Under the pieces are notes generated by a model, which was not told where the DNA came from, made no database searches, and worked only from the letters and a program-made list of their open reading frames with translations. From Zobellia uliginosa (lineage in GTDB: Bacteria; Bacteroidota; Bacteroidia; Flavobacteriales; Flavobacteriaceae): a stretch of DNA of 64,000 bases. Within the stretch, counting starts at the first letter, position 1. Every line of letters starts with the position of its first letter. Both the position numbers and the translations under genes were made by a program. Location of the stretch: NCBI RefSeq assembly GCF_900156625.1, contig NZ_FTOB01000004.1, positions 558,001-622,000 on the forward strand. Direction: 5' to 3'. Shown in pieces: positions 24,592 to 33,942 of this stretch.

Positions 24592-26346
24592 ATGCACAAA
24601 CATATAAAGCTTAGCCTTATTTTTCTTACCGGTGTCTTTCAATTTGCCATGGCGCAAGAAGAGGAAAAAGACGATATAGGTACTGAAACCGTTACCGTTA
24701 CCAAGGCCTATACGCCAACGATCAACGATGCCTTTAAAATCAAGACCATGCCCAATCTTAACGATTCCATCGTCTTGCAAAAGAAAAAGATAAACTATAG
24801 TATTTTTTCGGTTCCGGTGGCTTCGACCTTTACCCCGGCAAAGGGTAAGGCTTCTGCCGTAAAGAAAACCCCGCCGCCCGTATTGTACAATTCATATGCT
24901 TCGGCCGGGGTGGGCAACCCTGCCAATTTAATGGGAAAGTTTTACACCAGTAGGACTATCGACCGCGAGTCTGGTTACACATTGGGCTTGGGGCATAATT
25001 CTTCCCGTGGCGATATTGATGGTGTGGCCCTAGACAATATTTATTCGAATACTGAGCTAGACGCCACTTATACCAAACGCGATAGCGATTTTGATTGGGG
25101 CGTAAACATTGGGGCGCAGCACCAATTGTACAATTGGTACGGTATTCCCGATGCTACTTTTACCAAAGAAGAGGTAGAGGCCATCGATGAACGTCAAAAT
25201 TATTATATGGCTGAAGCATCGGGGCACATCAATGTAGAGGATTCGTACTTTGAAAATGCAAAACTAGAGTACCGAAGGTTTTGGGATGCCGTGAAATCCG
25301 GTGAAAACAGGGCCGTTCTCAAAACCGGCTTTTCGTTTCCCGTAGCCGAGGAAAACCTAGGAATCAAAGCTAAGGTCGATTATGTGAGCGGTAGTTTCGA
25401 AAACGCCAGTCTGAATAACCCCGTCAATACGCCCGGAATAGATTACAGCAACCTTCAAGTAGGTATTAGCCCGAGCTTGGCATTGGCCAACGCGGATTTT
25501 TCCTTGAACCTAGGGGTGAACCTTGTTTACGGCCTTGATATGGAAAACAGCGACGGTAATTTTTATATCTATCCCGCGGTCACCGCATCTTATAGATTGT
25601 TGGATGATATGGCCATATTGTATGGTGGGGTAGAGGGGGATTTGATGCAAAACTCCTATTACGGTTTTGTGGAAGACAATCCCTACGTGTCGCCGACTTT
25701 GACCATTGTTCCTACCGATAAGCAATATGATGCCTATGTAGGTCTAAAAGGTCAGATTTTGCCTAATTTGAGCTATAATGCAAAACTTAGTTATACTACC
25801 GAAAACAGAAAGGCGCTTTATAAGCTCAACCCTAGAAACGATGCAAGAACCGATGAAAAAGGATACTATTACAGTAACTCCTTTGAGGTGTTCTATGATG
25901 ATGTCAAGACCATTGGGGCTTTTGGGGAGTTGAATGTCGATGTGAACCGCAACTTTACCTTAGGGGTCAACGTAGAATACTTTAATTATAATACCGAAAC
26001 CGATAACCCCGCTTGGAACTTGCCCAACCTAACCAGTTCGCTGTTTATGGATTATCAGATCGGCGAAAAATGGTATGCTGGTGCAAACCTGTTTTATGTA
26101 GGGGAGAGGGATGATGTCGCTACCATTGCTACGGCCAGTGGCAACCCTGCCGACTTTTTCGCGACCCCGATTACCTTAGACGGGTATTTTGATGCAAATT
26201 TTCATGTCGGATACCGCTGGAACGACCAACTTTCCTTTTTCTTGAAGGTGGCGAATATCGCCAACAATAACTACCAACGTTGGGCCAACTATCCCGTTCA
26301 GGGATTGCAGGTTATGGGGGGATTGACCTATAAATTCGATTTGTAA
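24592..26346 (+). CDS. TonB-dependent-receptor-like outer-membrane barrel without a plug
   Basis: 584 residues from ATG 24592 (MHKHIKLSLIFLTGVFQFAMAQ), the start that gives a signal peptide. The mature N-terminus IGTETVTVTKAYTPTINDAFKIK resembles the start of Bacteroidota TonB-dependent receptors, but the usual 120-residue plug is absent and the strands begin at about residue 90. The barrel has aromatic-rich strand ends and finishes GGLTYKFDL. It is probably translated after the TPR protein. The function is unknown; it may form a pore or docking site for that protein. Confidence 0.75.
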   Translation: MHKHIKLSLIFLTGVFQFAMAQEEEKDDIGTETVTVTKAYTPTINDAFKIKTMPNLNDSIVLQKKKINYSIFSVPVASTFTPAKGKASAVKKTPPPVLYNSYASAGVGNPANLMGKFYTSRTIDRESGYTLGLGHNSSRGDIDGVALDNIYSNTELDATYTKRDSDFDWGVNIGAQHQLYNWYGIPDATFTKEEVEAIDERQNYYMAEASGHINVEDSYFENAKLEYRRFWDAVKSGENRAVLKTGFSFPVAEENLGIKAKVDYVSGSFENASLNNPVNTPGIDYSNLQVGISPSLALANADFSLNLGVNLVYGLDMENSDGNFYIYPAVTASYRLLDDMAILYGGVEGDLMQNSYYGFVEDNPYVSPTLTIVPTDKQYDAYVGLKGQILPNLSYNAKLSYTTENRKALYKLNPRNDARTDEKGYYYSNSFEVFYDDVKTIGAFGELNVDVNRNFTLGVNVEYFNYNTETDNPAWNLPNLTSSLFMDYQIGEKWYAGANLFYVGERDDVATIATASGNPADFFATPITLDGYFDANFHVGYRWNDQLSFFLKVANIANNNYQRWANYPVQGLQVMGGLTYKFDL

Positions 26347-26466
26347 TCCGTTTGTGAAATACGGTAAAGTGTATTCGACCGATTTTTTTTAGGCTCTCGT
26401 CTATGGACTGCACTGGTTCATACCAGATTAGCTACTTTTGGTAGTATTGCTTAAAGAAAATTGAAC

Positions 26467-27945
26467 ATGCTCCGCAACCACTTCAGTGAATCGATAGCTC
26501 TGTACGCTATTTCGGTTTTTTCTAGTTTATCCTTTAAAAGGAAAGTAGCCCGCTTGGGTAGTCTGGCTTTGGTGGTGGCGCTTGCCGCTTGTGGCTCCGA
26601 TGATACGACAACCACTTCCGATATCGATACCGATGGTGATGGTATTTCGGATCAGAAAGAGCTTCTCGATGGCACTGGTAAGAGCAATCCCTGTGATCCC
26701 GAACAGGGAGCGGGTTACACGGGCTACGATGCCAATAATGGTATTTGGTTGAGTGGCGATTGCGATACCGATGGAATTACGAATGCCGATGAGCTGGCCA
26801 ATGGTACGGATCCCTATGTAAACGAAATTACCGATAGCGATGGTGATGGGGTTCTTGATTTTCAGGAAGACCTTGACGGAACCGATAAAAACGATCCTTG
26901 TGATCCCGTGCAAAATGAAGATTATACCGGTTACAATGCGGCACATGGCATATGGAAAAATGCCGACTGCGATGATGATGGTGTAAATAACGGTGATGAG
27001 GCTACATCGGGTAGCAATCCCTACTTGTACGATACGGTATATGCCGTCGCCGATTTTCTTCCGACCTTGGCCGACTTAAAAATATTTAGGGGCAACCCAG
27101 CCGATTTGATTCCTAATAATACATCTTATGAATACAGTTTGACTACGCCGCTGTATACCGATTATGCCCAGAAATTCCGGACCATATCGCTTCCTGAAGG
27201 GGAGCAAATGACTTACAATGGGGAAGGCCTTTTGGAATTTCCTGATAGTACCGTAATCAGTAAGACCTTCTTCTATTATAACGATGAAAGAGATCCGTCC
27301 CTAGGAAAAAAAATAATTGAAACCCGTGTGTTGATCAAGACTAACGGTGCTTGGAGCATGGGCAATTACCTCTGGAACGAAGCCCAGACCGAAGCAGTTT
27401 TAAGTGTTGAGGCCCCCACGGTACAAGTAAGTTGGGTCGATAGTGAGGGAGAGAACCAGTCAGTAGGGTATAGGGTGCCGTACTCGGTCAATTGTACCCA
27501 GTGTCATGGCTTGAACAGTACTACCGTGCCTATTGGTCCAAAAGCGAGAAACTTGAACTTTGTTTACAAGGGTAAAAACCAACTACAGAATTTTATTGAC
27601 AGAGGCCTGCTTTCTGGGGCACCTTCGGTTGCGGAAATCGAAACGCTTCCCGATTGGATCGATGATTCTTTTACGCTTGAGGAGCGTGCCAAGGCGTATA
27701 TGGATGTCAATTGTGCGCATTGCCACCAGCCAGGGGGATACCATTCTTCAAACGAGGGACTTCGACCTGACCTGAGATATGAGGCCTCCTATGCGGAAAG
27801 CAATATCGAAGATTTCAAAGAAGATATCCGATCTCGCGTGGGAACCGATCCCGGTTATGGTCCGTCAATGCCGCTTGTAGGGGTTTCCGAATTGCATACG
27901 GAAGGCGTAGACCTCATACAGGCCTATATAGACTCGTTGGACTAA
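26467..27945 (+). CDS. Diheme c-type cytochrome lipoprotein with calcium-binding repeats (SO2930 type)
   Basis: 492 residues from ATG 26467. A signal with cysteine in LALVVALAAC marks a lipoprotein. Then come aspartate-rich thrombospondin type 3 repeats (for example DTDGDGISD, DSDGDGVLDFQ) over roughly 55-190. Two haem-c sites follow: CTQCH near 345 and CAHCH near 418, the latter in MDVNCAHCHQPGG. The pattern matches the SO2930/HNE_0200 family of diheme cytochromes, in which the C-terminal module is conserved. It would move electrons at the cell surface or periplasmic face; the partner is unknown. It is odd in joining calcium-binding repeats to the haem domain. Confidence 0.82.
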   Translation: MLRNHFSESIALYAISVFSSLSFKRKVARLGSLALVVALAACGSDDTTTTSDIDTDGDGISDQKELLDGTGKSNPCDPEQGAGYTGYDANNGIWLSGDCDTDGITNADELANGTDPYVNEITDSDGDGVLDFQEDLDGTDKNDPCDPVQNEDYTGYNAAHGIWKNADCDDDGVNNGDEATSGSNPYLYDTVYAVADFLPTLADLKIFRGNPADLIPNNTSYEYSLTTPLYTDYAQKFRTISLPEGEQMTYNGEGLLEFPDSTVISKTFFYYNDERDPSLGKKIIETRVLIKTNGAWSMGNYLWNEAQTEAVLSVEAPTVQVSWVDSEGENQSVGYRVPYSVNCTQCHGLNSTTVPIGPKARNLNFVYKGKNQLQNFIDRGLLSGAPSVAEIETLPDWIDDSFTLEERAKAYMDVNCAHCHQPGGYHSSNEGLRPDLRYEASYAESNIEDFKEDIRSRVGTDPGYGPSMPLVGVSELHTEGVDLIQAYIDSLD

Positions 27946-28048
27946 AATAGTTTTGTCGCCTATAGCGCGTTTGGACAAGGTGTTTTTGTGACGTCTAAAT
28001 CCACTACTTTTTATTTTTCTATTTTAGGGTAGATTTAAATGCGCTAAA

Positions 28049-29170
28049 ATGGCCCGATTTCCACTAAGGCAGATGATGTTTCTTTGGCTTGGGATGTGTG
28101 TTTCACTTCCTTTACGGTCACAAAATTTGGTGCCTAATCCGAGTTTTGAAAACTTTCTGCACTGCCCTGGGCACCTCGGTAACTTTAGTACGGATGTGGA
28201 AGGTTGGTCTACGCCCACTGCGGGCTCCACCGATTACTTTAATAGCTGTAGCCCGGAAATGGGAACCCCTAAGAACTTTAATGGGGTGCAACCCGCAAAC
28301 TTCGGAAAAGGTTATGCCGGACTTTATTTGTTCGCGCCCGATGACTACAGGGAATATTTTCAGGTTGAATTGATAGAGACCTTGCGCAAAGGGGTTAGGT
28401 ATCAGGTCTCCTTCTATGTGAGTTTGGCCGAACGTTCCGATTTTGCCGTCAAGGAATTCGGGGTGCTTTTCTCGAACAAAAAAATTGCCCTTCCTATAAA
28501 AAAGGAACTGTCTAAAAAACGCTTGTACCAGCAAAAGAATAACGTTTATAACTACCTCGAAATTGGTTATTCCAATTTTTATTCCGACACCCAAGATTGG
28601 ATATTGGTGCATACACGGTTTGAGGCAAAAGGCTCGGAAAAGTACTTGATTATGGGGAACTTTAAGGGGAATTCCCGAACGCGACTTTTTCAGACGAAAC
28701 GAAACGCCAAACAAGGGGCCTATTACTATGTTGATATGGTAGAGGTAGTGGAAGACCGGAGCGATAAGGTAGAGGTGGATCTCCCTATTGTGGGTAAGGC
28801 GTCAAAAACTTTTGAATTAGATAAGATCCATGTATTTGAAGACGTGCTTTTTGCCTTCGATAAGGCTGTCTTGCTTGAAGCCGCCAAAGTAGAGGTGGGC
28901 AGAGTCTATTCCCACCTTTCTGAACATAAGGATTTGAGTATTTCAATAAACGGGTATACCGATACCGTAGGAAGTGAAAAGTACAATCGGTCCTTATCCG
29001 AAAGGCGTGCCAAGGCGGTGGCCGATTACCTCCTTCATTTGGGACTCGAAAAAAATCGGGTGACTTGGAAGGGGTATGGTGGCAAGCGACCTATAGCCAG
29101 TAACGCTACGGCCCAAGGAAGGAAACGAAACAGAAGGGTCGAATTTGTTATCCGTGGCCCCAAGCCTTGA
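28049..29170 (+). CDS. OmpA-family outer-membrane protein
   Basis: 373 residues with a signal peptide (to about residue 25). The first part has the LVPNPSFEN opening of a carbohydrate-binding-like beta domain often seen in such proteins. The C-terminal 120 residues are an OmpA peptidoglycan-binding domain: VLFAFDKAVLLEAAKVEV, ISINGYTDTVGSEKYNRSLSERRAKAV and RVTWKGYGGKRPIASNATAQGRKRNRRVEF. It anchors the outer membrane to the cell wall; any role of the first domain is unknown. It is convergent with the NIPSNAP gene, 14 bases apart. Confidence 0.87.
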   Translation: MARFPLRQMMFLWLGMCVSLPLRSQNLVPNPSFENFLHCPGHLGNFSTDVEGWSTPTAGSTDYFNSCSPEMGTPKNFNGVQPANFGKGYAGLYLFAPDDYREYFQVELIETLRKGVRYQVSFYVSLAERSDFAVKEFGVLFSNKKIALPIKKELSKKRLYQQKNNVYNYLEIGYSNFYSDTQDWILVHTRFEAKGSEKYLIMGNFKGNSRTRLFQTKRNAKQGAYYYVDMVEVVEDRSDKVEVDLPIVGKASKTFELDKIHVFEDVLFAFDKAVLLEAAKVEVGRVYSHLSEHKDLSISINGYTDTVGSEKYNRSLSERRAKAVADYLLHLGLEKNRVTWKGYGGKRPIASNATAQGRKRNRRVEFVIRGPKP

Positions 29171-29184
29171 TTTATACTTTTTTT

Positions 29185-29973
29185 CTAATAATCGGAATAG
29201 TCGGTGGGGTAGAGTAACATAATATCGGCCTTGCTTACATTGTTCTGATATTTTGGTTCGGCCTTTAGTTTTAACCATTTTTTTGCGGTTCTAAAGGCAT
29301 CCCAATGGGCATCCCTTGATTCCATATCCTTGAAAGTGGTCATGTACATAAGGTTGGGCATACGGTCGCCCGACAGAACTTCGGCATAAAAAACGGCATT
29401 GAAGCCCAAAGATTCAAAAAGTTCCACTTCCCCTCCGGCATTGAACATGTCTACCTTGTTTTGAAATAAGGCCTCGGTAGCCGATTCATAGCTCCTCAGT
29501 TCGTATACACGTTCTTTTTTGGGGCCGGTGATTTCACTTGCCTTCATGGTCGGCATTTCTGAAAAGGCCTTCATCAGGGTTGAGCCGATACGTTCGTATG
29601 GTGGCTTGTCGTGGGAGGCGTTAATGTAGTTGGCTCCGGCCGAGATATGGCTTTTGTCTTGGGCGATCATAGGGTCTATGGTCAAAAATTGCTCAAGGGA
29701 GCCAAAAGGTATCAGTACATATATTTTAAGCTCGGAATCTTCTTTGTTGGGAATAGGTTTGAAGACCCCGACGTTTTCGATTCCACTCCTCTTTAAGGCG
29801 GGTAGGTAGGCGTCTTTTAAATACTGGTCGACCACTTTCTCTTGATGGCTGTCCTTTAGAAAATAAGTTTTTAATTGATAAAATTGGAGGTCTTGCCCTT
29901 GGGCCTGTACAGAAAAGGCAAACACAAAAATTAAAATAGTCGTTACAAAAAATGGGCTTACCGATTTTTTCAT
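29185..29973 (-). CDS. NIPSNAP family protein
   Basis: 262 residues with a signal peptide (MKKSVSPFFVTTILIFVFAFSVQAQ). Two ferredoxin-like repeats are seen: FYQLKTYFLKDSHQEK near 31-46 and RVYELRSYESATEALFQNKVDMFNAGGEVELFESLGFNAVFYAEV near 150-195, ending WLKLKAEPKY. NIPSNAP members are small dimeric alpha+beta barrels. The substrate is not established. A secreted form like this occurs in many flavobacteria. Confidence 0.82.
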   Translation of the reverse strand: MKKSVSPFFVTTILIFVFAFSVQAQGQDLQFYQLKTYFLKDSHQEKVVDQYLKDAYLPALKRSGIENVGVFKPIPNKEDSELKIYVLIPFGSLEQFLTIDPMIAQDKSHISAGANYINASHDKPPYERIGSTLMKAFSEMPTMKASEITGPKKERVYELRSYESATEALFQNKVDMFNAGGEVELFESLGFNAVFYAEVLSGDRMPNLMYMTTFKDMESRDAHWDAFRTAKKWLKLKAEPKYQNNVSKADIMLLYPTDYSDY

Positions 29974-30131
29974 GATGGAGGTGTATATGGTGTTGAATGT
30001 ATCAAACTTAACAAAGAAGCCCTTTAAAACCTAATTATAAGCAAGATGAGGGCCAATTCATTGACGCCCTTCTTTCGATGTGGCATTGTCTCGTTTTTTT
30101 GAAAGAATCGATGTATCTTGCAATAAAGAAA

Positions 30132-30902
30132 ATGAATATGGATTTAAATCTTGCGGTACTTATAGATGGTGATAATATTCCTTCGGCCTATGTTAAGGAA
30201 ATGATGGAGGAAATTGCCAAATATGGAAACCCTACGATAAAACGTATTTATGGGGATTGGACCAACCCTCGTCTTGGAAAGTGGAAAAACGTGCTTTTGG
30301 AAAATGCCATAACCCCCATTCAACAGTATGGCTATACCCAGGGTAAGAACGCTACCGATTCGGCTATGATCATTGATGCCATGGATATTTTGTATTCGGG
30401 CAAGGTCAATGGTTTTTGTCTTGTGAGCAGTGATAGCGATTTTACACGTTTGGCCACGCGATTGCGCGAAGCGGGAATGCAGGTTTTTGGTATAGGGGAA
30501 AAGAAAACACCCAACCCCTTTATTGTGGCCTGTGATAAGTTTATATACATTGAGATCCTTAAAAAGGACGAAGAGGAAGAAGATAATACCGTCAGTACAA
30601 AAAATCAAAAAACGGCAAAGAGTAATGTCGATAGGATAACGGCCAAGGAAATACGCTTGATTGCCTCTACTATAGACGATGTGGCCGATGACGATGGTTG
30701 GGCCTTTTTAGGCGATGTGGGCAGTCTTTTACAGAAAAAACAGCCGAATTTCGATTCTAGGAACTATGGTTTTCAAAAGTTAACCCCATTGATAAGCTCC
30801 ATAAAATCAATAGAAGTGGAACGACGCGAAGATTCAAAGGGCCGTAAAAAACTCATTTACGTGAAAATGGCAGAAAAGGCTAAATCGCGATCTACAAAAT
30901 AA
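30132..30902 (+). CDS. NYN-domain protein with C-terminal LOTUS/OST-HTH domain
   Basis: 256 residues from ATG 30132 (MNMDLNLAVLIDGDNIPS). The NYN (PIN-like) nuclease domain spans about 5-130 with acidic residues in DGDN, KNATDSAMIIDAMDIL and SSDSDFTRLATRLRE. A linker leads to a LOTUS (OST-HTH) domain from about 165 to 240 that may bind RNA. Proteins of this NYN-LOTUS layout are thought to be ribonucleases; the substrate is unknown. A TATCTTG motif lies about 12 bases before the start, a possible -7 box. Confidence 0.85.
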   Translation: MNMDLNLAVLIDGDNIPSAYVKEMMEEIAKYGNPTIKRIYGDWTNPRLGKWKNVLLENAITPIQQYGYTQGKNATDSAMIIDAMDILYSGKVNGFCLVSSDSDFTRLATRLREAGMQVFGIGEKKTPNPFIVACDKFIYIEILKKDEEEEDNTVSTKNQKTAKSNVDRITAKEIRLIASTIDDVADDDGWAFLGDVGSLLQKKQPNFDSRNYGFQKLTPLISSIKSIEVERREDSKGRKKLIYVKMAEKAKSRSTK

Positions 30903-30977
30903 TAAGGACCATATGTTCGTTTTAGTTAGATAGGCTCCTTTTAGAACGGGGCCTAATGAAATTCATCCATGGAAGAT

Positions 30978-31400
30978 ATGAGAGTTATAAAGAAAAATCT
31001 ATTTGCCCTATTGGCCGGTGCTTTGCTTGTACCTACCCTAAGTGTAGCCAACCCCACAATTGTTGATAATCCGTTCGAGATTATGGTTTTTCCGGTGCAA
31101 GAAAACGGACTTCACGGAAGATGGGGCTATACTGCGGAAAGCGCTCCTGAACAATATCGCAGGGGAGGACTCGCTATTTTTGAGGAAAACGGACAGAACA
31201 AGGTGGTGGTCAAGTTTGAGGAAGCCGATGTTTTTGGTCAAAATGTGAAAGTATCGGGAAGTACCATTCGTTTTAAGTTCACTTATGAAGGTGTTACTTT
31301 TGATGTGGAGCTCACGGTAAAAGGTGATACCTTGAACGGAACCTATACTTCCGCTGACGGCACTTTTGGCATAAAGGCCGATAGGTTGAAAGTGATGTAG
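30978..31400 (+). CDS. Small secreted protein of unknown function
   Basis: About 140 residues from MRVIKKNLFALLAGALLVPTLSVA; a slightly earlier ATG at 30969 is possible. The mature part is all-beta with HGRWGYTAESAPEQYRRGGLAIFEENGQNKVVVKFEEADV and FTYEGVTFDVELTVKGDTLNGTYTSADGTFG, consistent with a small lipocalin-like or META-like barrel. I do not recognise a named family. A hairpin with stem TAGGCTCC/GGGGCCTA lies just upstream (30931-30955). Confidence 0.6.
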   Translation: MRVIKKNLFALLAGALLVPTLSVANPTIVDNPFEIMVFPVQENGLHGRWGYTAESAPEQYRRGGLAIFEENGQNKVVVKFEEADVFGQNVKVSGSTIRFKFTYEGVTFDVELTVKGDTLNGTYTSADGTFGIKADRLKVM

Positions 31401-31475
31401 GTTCTCTCGAATTTTAAGTGGCCTAGTGGTCAACCTGATAATGTGTATATTTATAGGGTTAAAACACACTGGGTT

Positions 31476-33095
31476 ATGAAAAAAATATTGCTTCTGGCAT
31501 GCCTCTGTCTTATGGGGTTCCAACCTGCCAAGGATAAGGTGGATTTAATCGTTGTCAATGCCAATGTCTATACGGTAGATAGTGGATTTACCAAGGCCGA
31601 AGCTTTTGCCGTGCAAAACGGAAAGTTTATAGCCGTAGGAACTTCTGTAGAAATCCAAGAAAAATATACTTCCGATACTATAGTAGATGCCCAAGGGAAA
31701 ACGATAACTCCCGGGCTTATTGATGCCCATTGCCATTTTTACGGATTGGGCCAAAAACAACAGGTGGTCGATTTGACCGGAACCAAGAGCTATGATGAGG
31801 TACTTGAAAAGGTCAAGGCCTTTCAGGAAAGCCGGCCTAGGGATTTTATTCTAGGGGCGGGTTGGGACCAAAATGATTGGGAGGTCAAGGAATTTCCGAC
31901 CAAGGAAAAACTAGATGCCCTGTTTCCCGATACCCCTATAGCCTTAAGCCGAATCGATGGGCACGCGCTCTTGGTCAACCAAAAGGCCTTGGATAGGGCG
32001 GGTATTGGTGTCGATACCAAGGTCGAAGGTGGTGAAATCGTTAAGCAAGACGGAAAGTTGACAGGGGTATTGGTCGATAACCCTATGGATATGGTCTATG
32101 CCGTAATCCCCGCTGGGGATATGGCCGACCGAATTAAGGCCCTAAAGGATGCGGAACGTATTTGTTTGGATTATGGTCTTACCACGGTAAATGATGCGGG
32201 ACTTGATCGATCGGCTATTGAGCTCATCGACAGTCTTCATCAGACCGGAGACCTGTCCATTCGGGTGTATGCTATGATAGGCGCGTGGGAAAGTAACTTA
32301 AAGTATTATTTAAAACGCAAGCCCTATAAGACTGAACGTTTAAATGTGCGCTCGGTTAAAGTATACGGTGATGGGGCCTTGGGGTCTAGGGGTGCCGCTT
32401 TGCGGGAACCTTACTCCGATATGCCCGGTCATTTTGGGGCCATGGTTACGCCGGTGTCCCAAATAGAGAATCTCGCCCAATCTATTGCCAAAACCGATTT
32501 CCAGATGAACACCCATGCTATTGGCGATTCGGCCAACGTGGTGGTTTTGAGGGCTTATGAGAAAGCGCTAAAAGGCCAAAAAGATAGGCGCTGGAAGGTA
32601 GAACACGCGCAGATTATATCTCCTGAAAATTTCGATTATTTTAAGAATGGTATTATTCCTTCCGTGCAACCTACGCACGCTACCAGTGATATGTACTGGG
32701 CTAAGGATAGAATTGGGGAGGAACGCGAAAAAGGGGCGTATGCCTATAAGACCTTGTTGGATAAAGCGGGAACCATTGCCCTGGGTACCGATTTTCCCGT
32801 GGAAAAGGTGAATCCGCTTCTTACCTTTTATGCTGCGGTAGCCCGAAAAGATTTGGAAGATTACCCCAAAGGGGGCTATCGGATCAAAGAAGCTCTGACC
32901 CGGGAGGAAACCTTAAAGGGGATGAGCCTATGGGCAGCTTACTCCAACTTTGAGGAAGATGAGAAGGGGAGTGTAGAAGTGGGGAAGTTTGCCGATTTTG
33001 TCGTCTATAGCGATAATCTTATGGAAGTGCCCATAGAAAAAGTACCGGAAATCAAGGTGGAACAGACCTATATCGCCGGGAAACGGCTACATTAA
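31476..33095 (+). CDS. Secreted amidohydrolase, YtcJ-type (amidohydrolase family 3)
   Basis: 539 residues from ATG 31476 (MKKILLLACLCLMGFQPAKDKVDLIV), which gives an export signal. The metal-dependent hydrolase pattern is clear: GLIDAHCHFYGLG near 79-91 with HxH, AGWDQNDW, a lysine in VKVYGDGALGSRGAALREPY, NTHAIGD, EHAQ, and GTDFPVEKVNPL. The catalytic domain ends with the usual GSVEVGKFADFVV. Members hydrolyse amide or carbamoyl substrates with zinc; the specific one is unknown. Confidence 0.87.
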   Translation: MKKILLLACLCLMGFQPAKDKVDLIVVNANVYTVDSGFTKAEAFAVQNGKFIAVGTSVEIQEKYTSDTIVDAQGKTITPGLIDAHCHFYGLGQKQQVVDLTGTKSYDEVLEKVKAFQESRPRDFILGAGWDQNDWEVKEFPTKEKLDALFPDTPIALSRIDGHALLVNQKALDRAGIGVDTKVEGGEIVKQDGKLTGVLVDNPMDMVYAVIPAGDMADRIKALKDAERICLDYGLTTVNDAGLDRSAIELIDSLHQTGDLSIRVYAMIGAWESNLKYYLKRKPYKTERLNVRSVKVYGDGALGSRGAALREPYSDMPGHFGAMVTPVSQIENLAQSIAKTDFQMNTHAIGDSANVVVLRAYEKALKGQKDRRWKVEHAQIISPENFDYFKNGIIPSVQPTHATSDMYWAKDRIGEEREKGAYAYKTLLDKAGTIALGTDFPVEKVNPLLTFYAAVARKDLEDYPKGGYRIKEALTREETLKGMSLWAAYSNFEEDEKGSVEVGKFADFVVYSDNLMEVPIEKVPEIKVEQTYIAGKRLH

Positions 33096-33100
33096 AAATA

Positions 33101-33131
33101 AAAAAGCCGAAGTAAACTACTTCGGCTTTTC
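33101..33131. terminator. Bidirectional terminator between convergent genes
   Basis: A 13-bp perfect stem (AAAAGCCGAAGTA at 33102-33114, TACTTCGGCTTTT at 33118-33130) with a 3-base loop and flanking A/T runs serves the amidohydrolase and DUF2911 genes. Confidence 0.9.
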
Positions 33132-33154
33132 TTATTGTCAGGTTTCAGGTGTAA

Positions 33155-33703
33155 TTACATTTTTGCTCCGGCAATCGGAACGGCCACTCGGGTTTTGTCC
33201 CATCCCATTACCATTTCAAAACCAGCTCCTGCTTCTTTAAAAGCGATGGAGAATTCTTCCAAGGAATTCGAATCTTTGGAACTAGGAACCTTAACACGTG
33301 CAACATCGGCACTTTCATCATACGAATAGGAACCCCATTGATTCAGGTTTTTGTTCAAAATAACGGTCCATTCGCTTTCCCCAGGTATGGTAAAGATGGA
33401 ATATGATCCCGCTTTGATTTGTTTTCCGCCAAAAACTACGTCGGTGTAAAAGGTGATTTCCGCTGCTTCGTTGGCGCCGGTACGCCATACTTTTCCTGCA
33501 GGGGTAAGTTCAGATAGCGAACGACCCTTTAGCTGTGGGCGGCTGTAGATGATACGTACCGTTTTTTCGGAAATCTTGTAATCGGTAGGGTAAGAGGCCA
33601 TATCCATCGGGCTTTTGTCCAATCCGCTGAATTTCTGCGCAATAGCATCGGTTGAAACGGTCATCGTAAGGGCCATAAAGGCTACAAAAAGTGCTTTTTT
33701 CAT
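33155..33703 (-). CDS. DUF2911 family secreted protein
   Basis: 182 residues with a signal peptide (MKKALFVAFMALTMTVSTDAIAQ). The DUF2911 pattern is complete: IIYSRPQLKGRSLSELTPAGKVWRTGANEAAEITFYTDVVFGGKQIKAGSYSIFTIPGESEWTVILNKN, then WGSYSYDESADVARVKV. The function is unknown; the family is very common in Bacteroidota. A single gene with its own terminator. Confidence 0.9.
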   Translation of the reverse strand: MKKALFVAFMALTMTVSTDAIAQKFSGLDKSPMDMASYPTDYKISEKTVRIIYSRPQLKGRSLSELTPAGKVWRTGANEAAEITFYTDVVFGGKQIKAGSYSIFTIPGESEWTVILNKNLNQWGSYSYDESADVARVKVPSSKDSNSLEEFSIAFKEAGAGFEMVMGWDKTRVAVPIAGAKM

Positions 33704-33942
33704 AATTGTGTTTGTTTTGTGATAAATCTAATTAGTATTCAAGGTAAAATCAATTAAAAAGTCGTTAAAATTAATAGTACTTACAGAAAAGATGATTTTT
33801 AAAAGAAATCGGCCAAAAGAATAATATAATTAAGTTGAAATGGGTTTTTATGTGTTAATATGAAATCATTAGTGGTGTTTGTGTTTTATAAATGAAAGTT
33901 TAGTTGCATTTTTGCTTTCAAATTAGAAATAAACAAAGCGTT

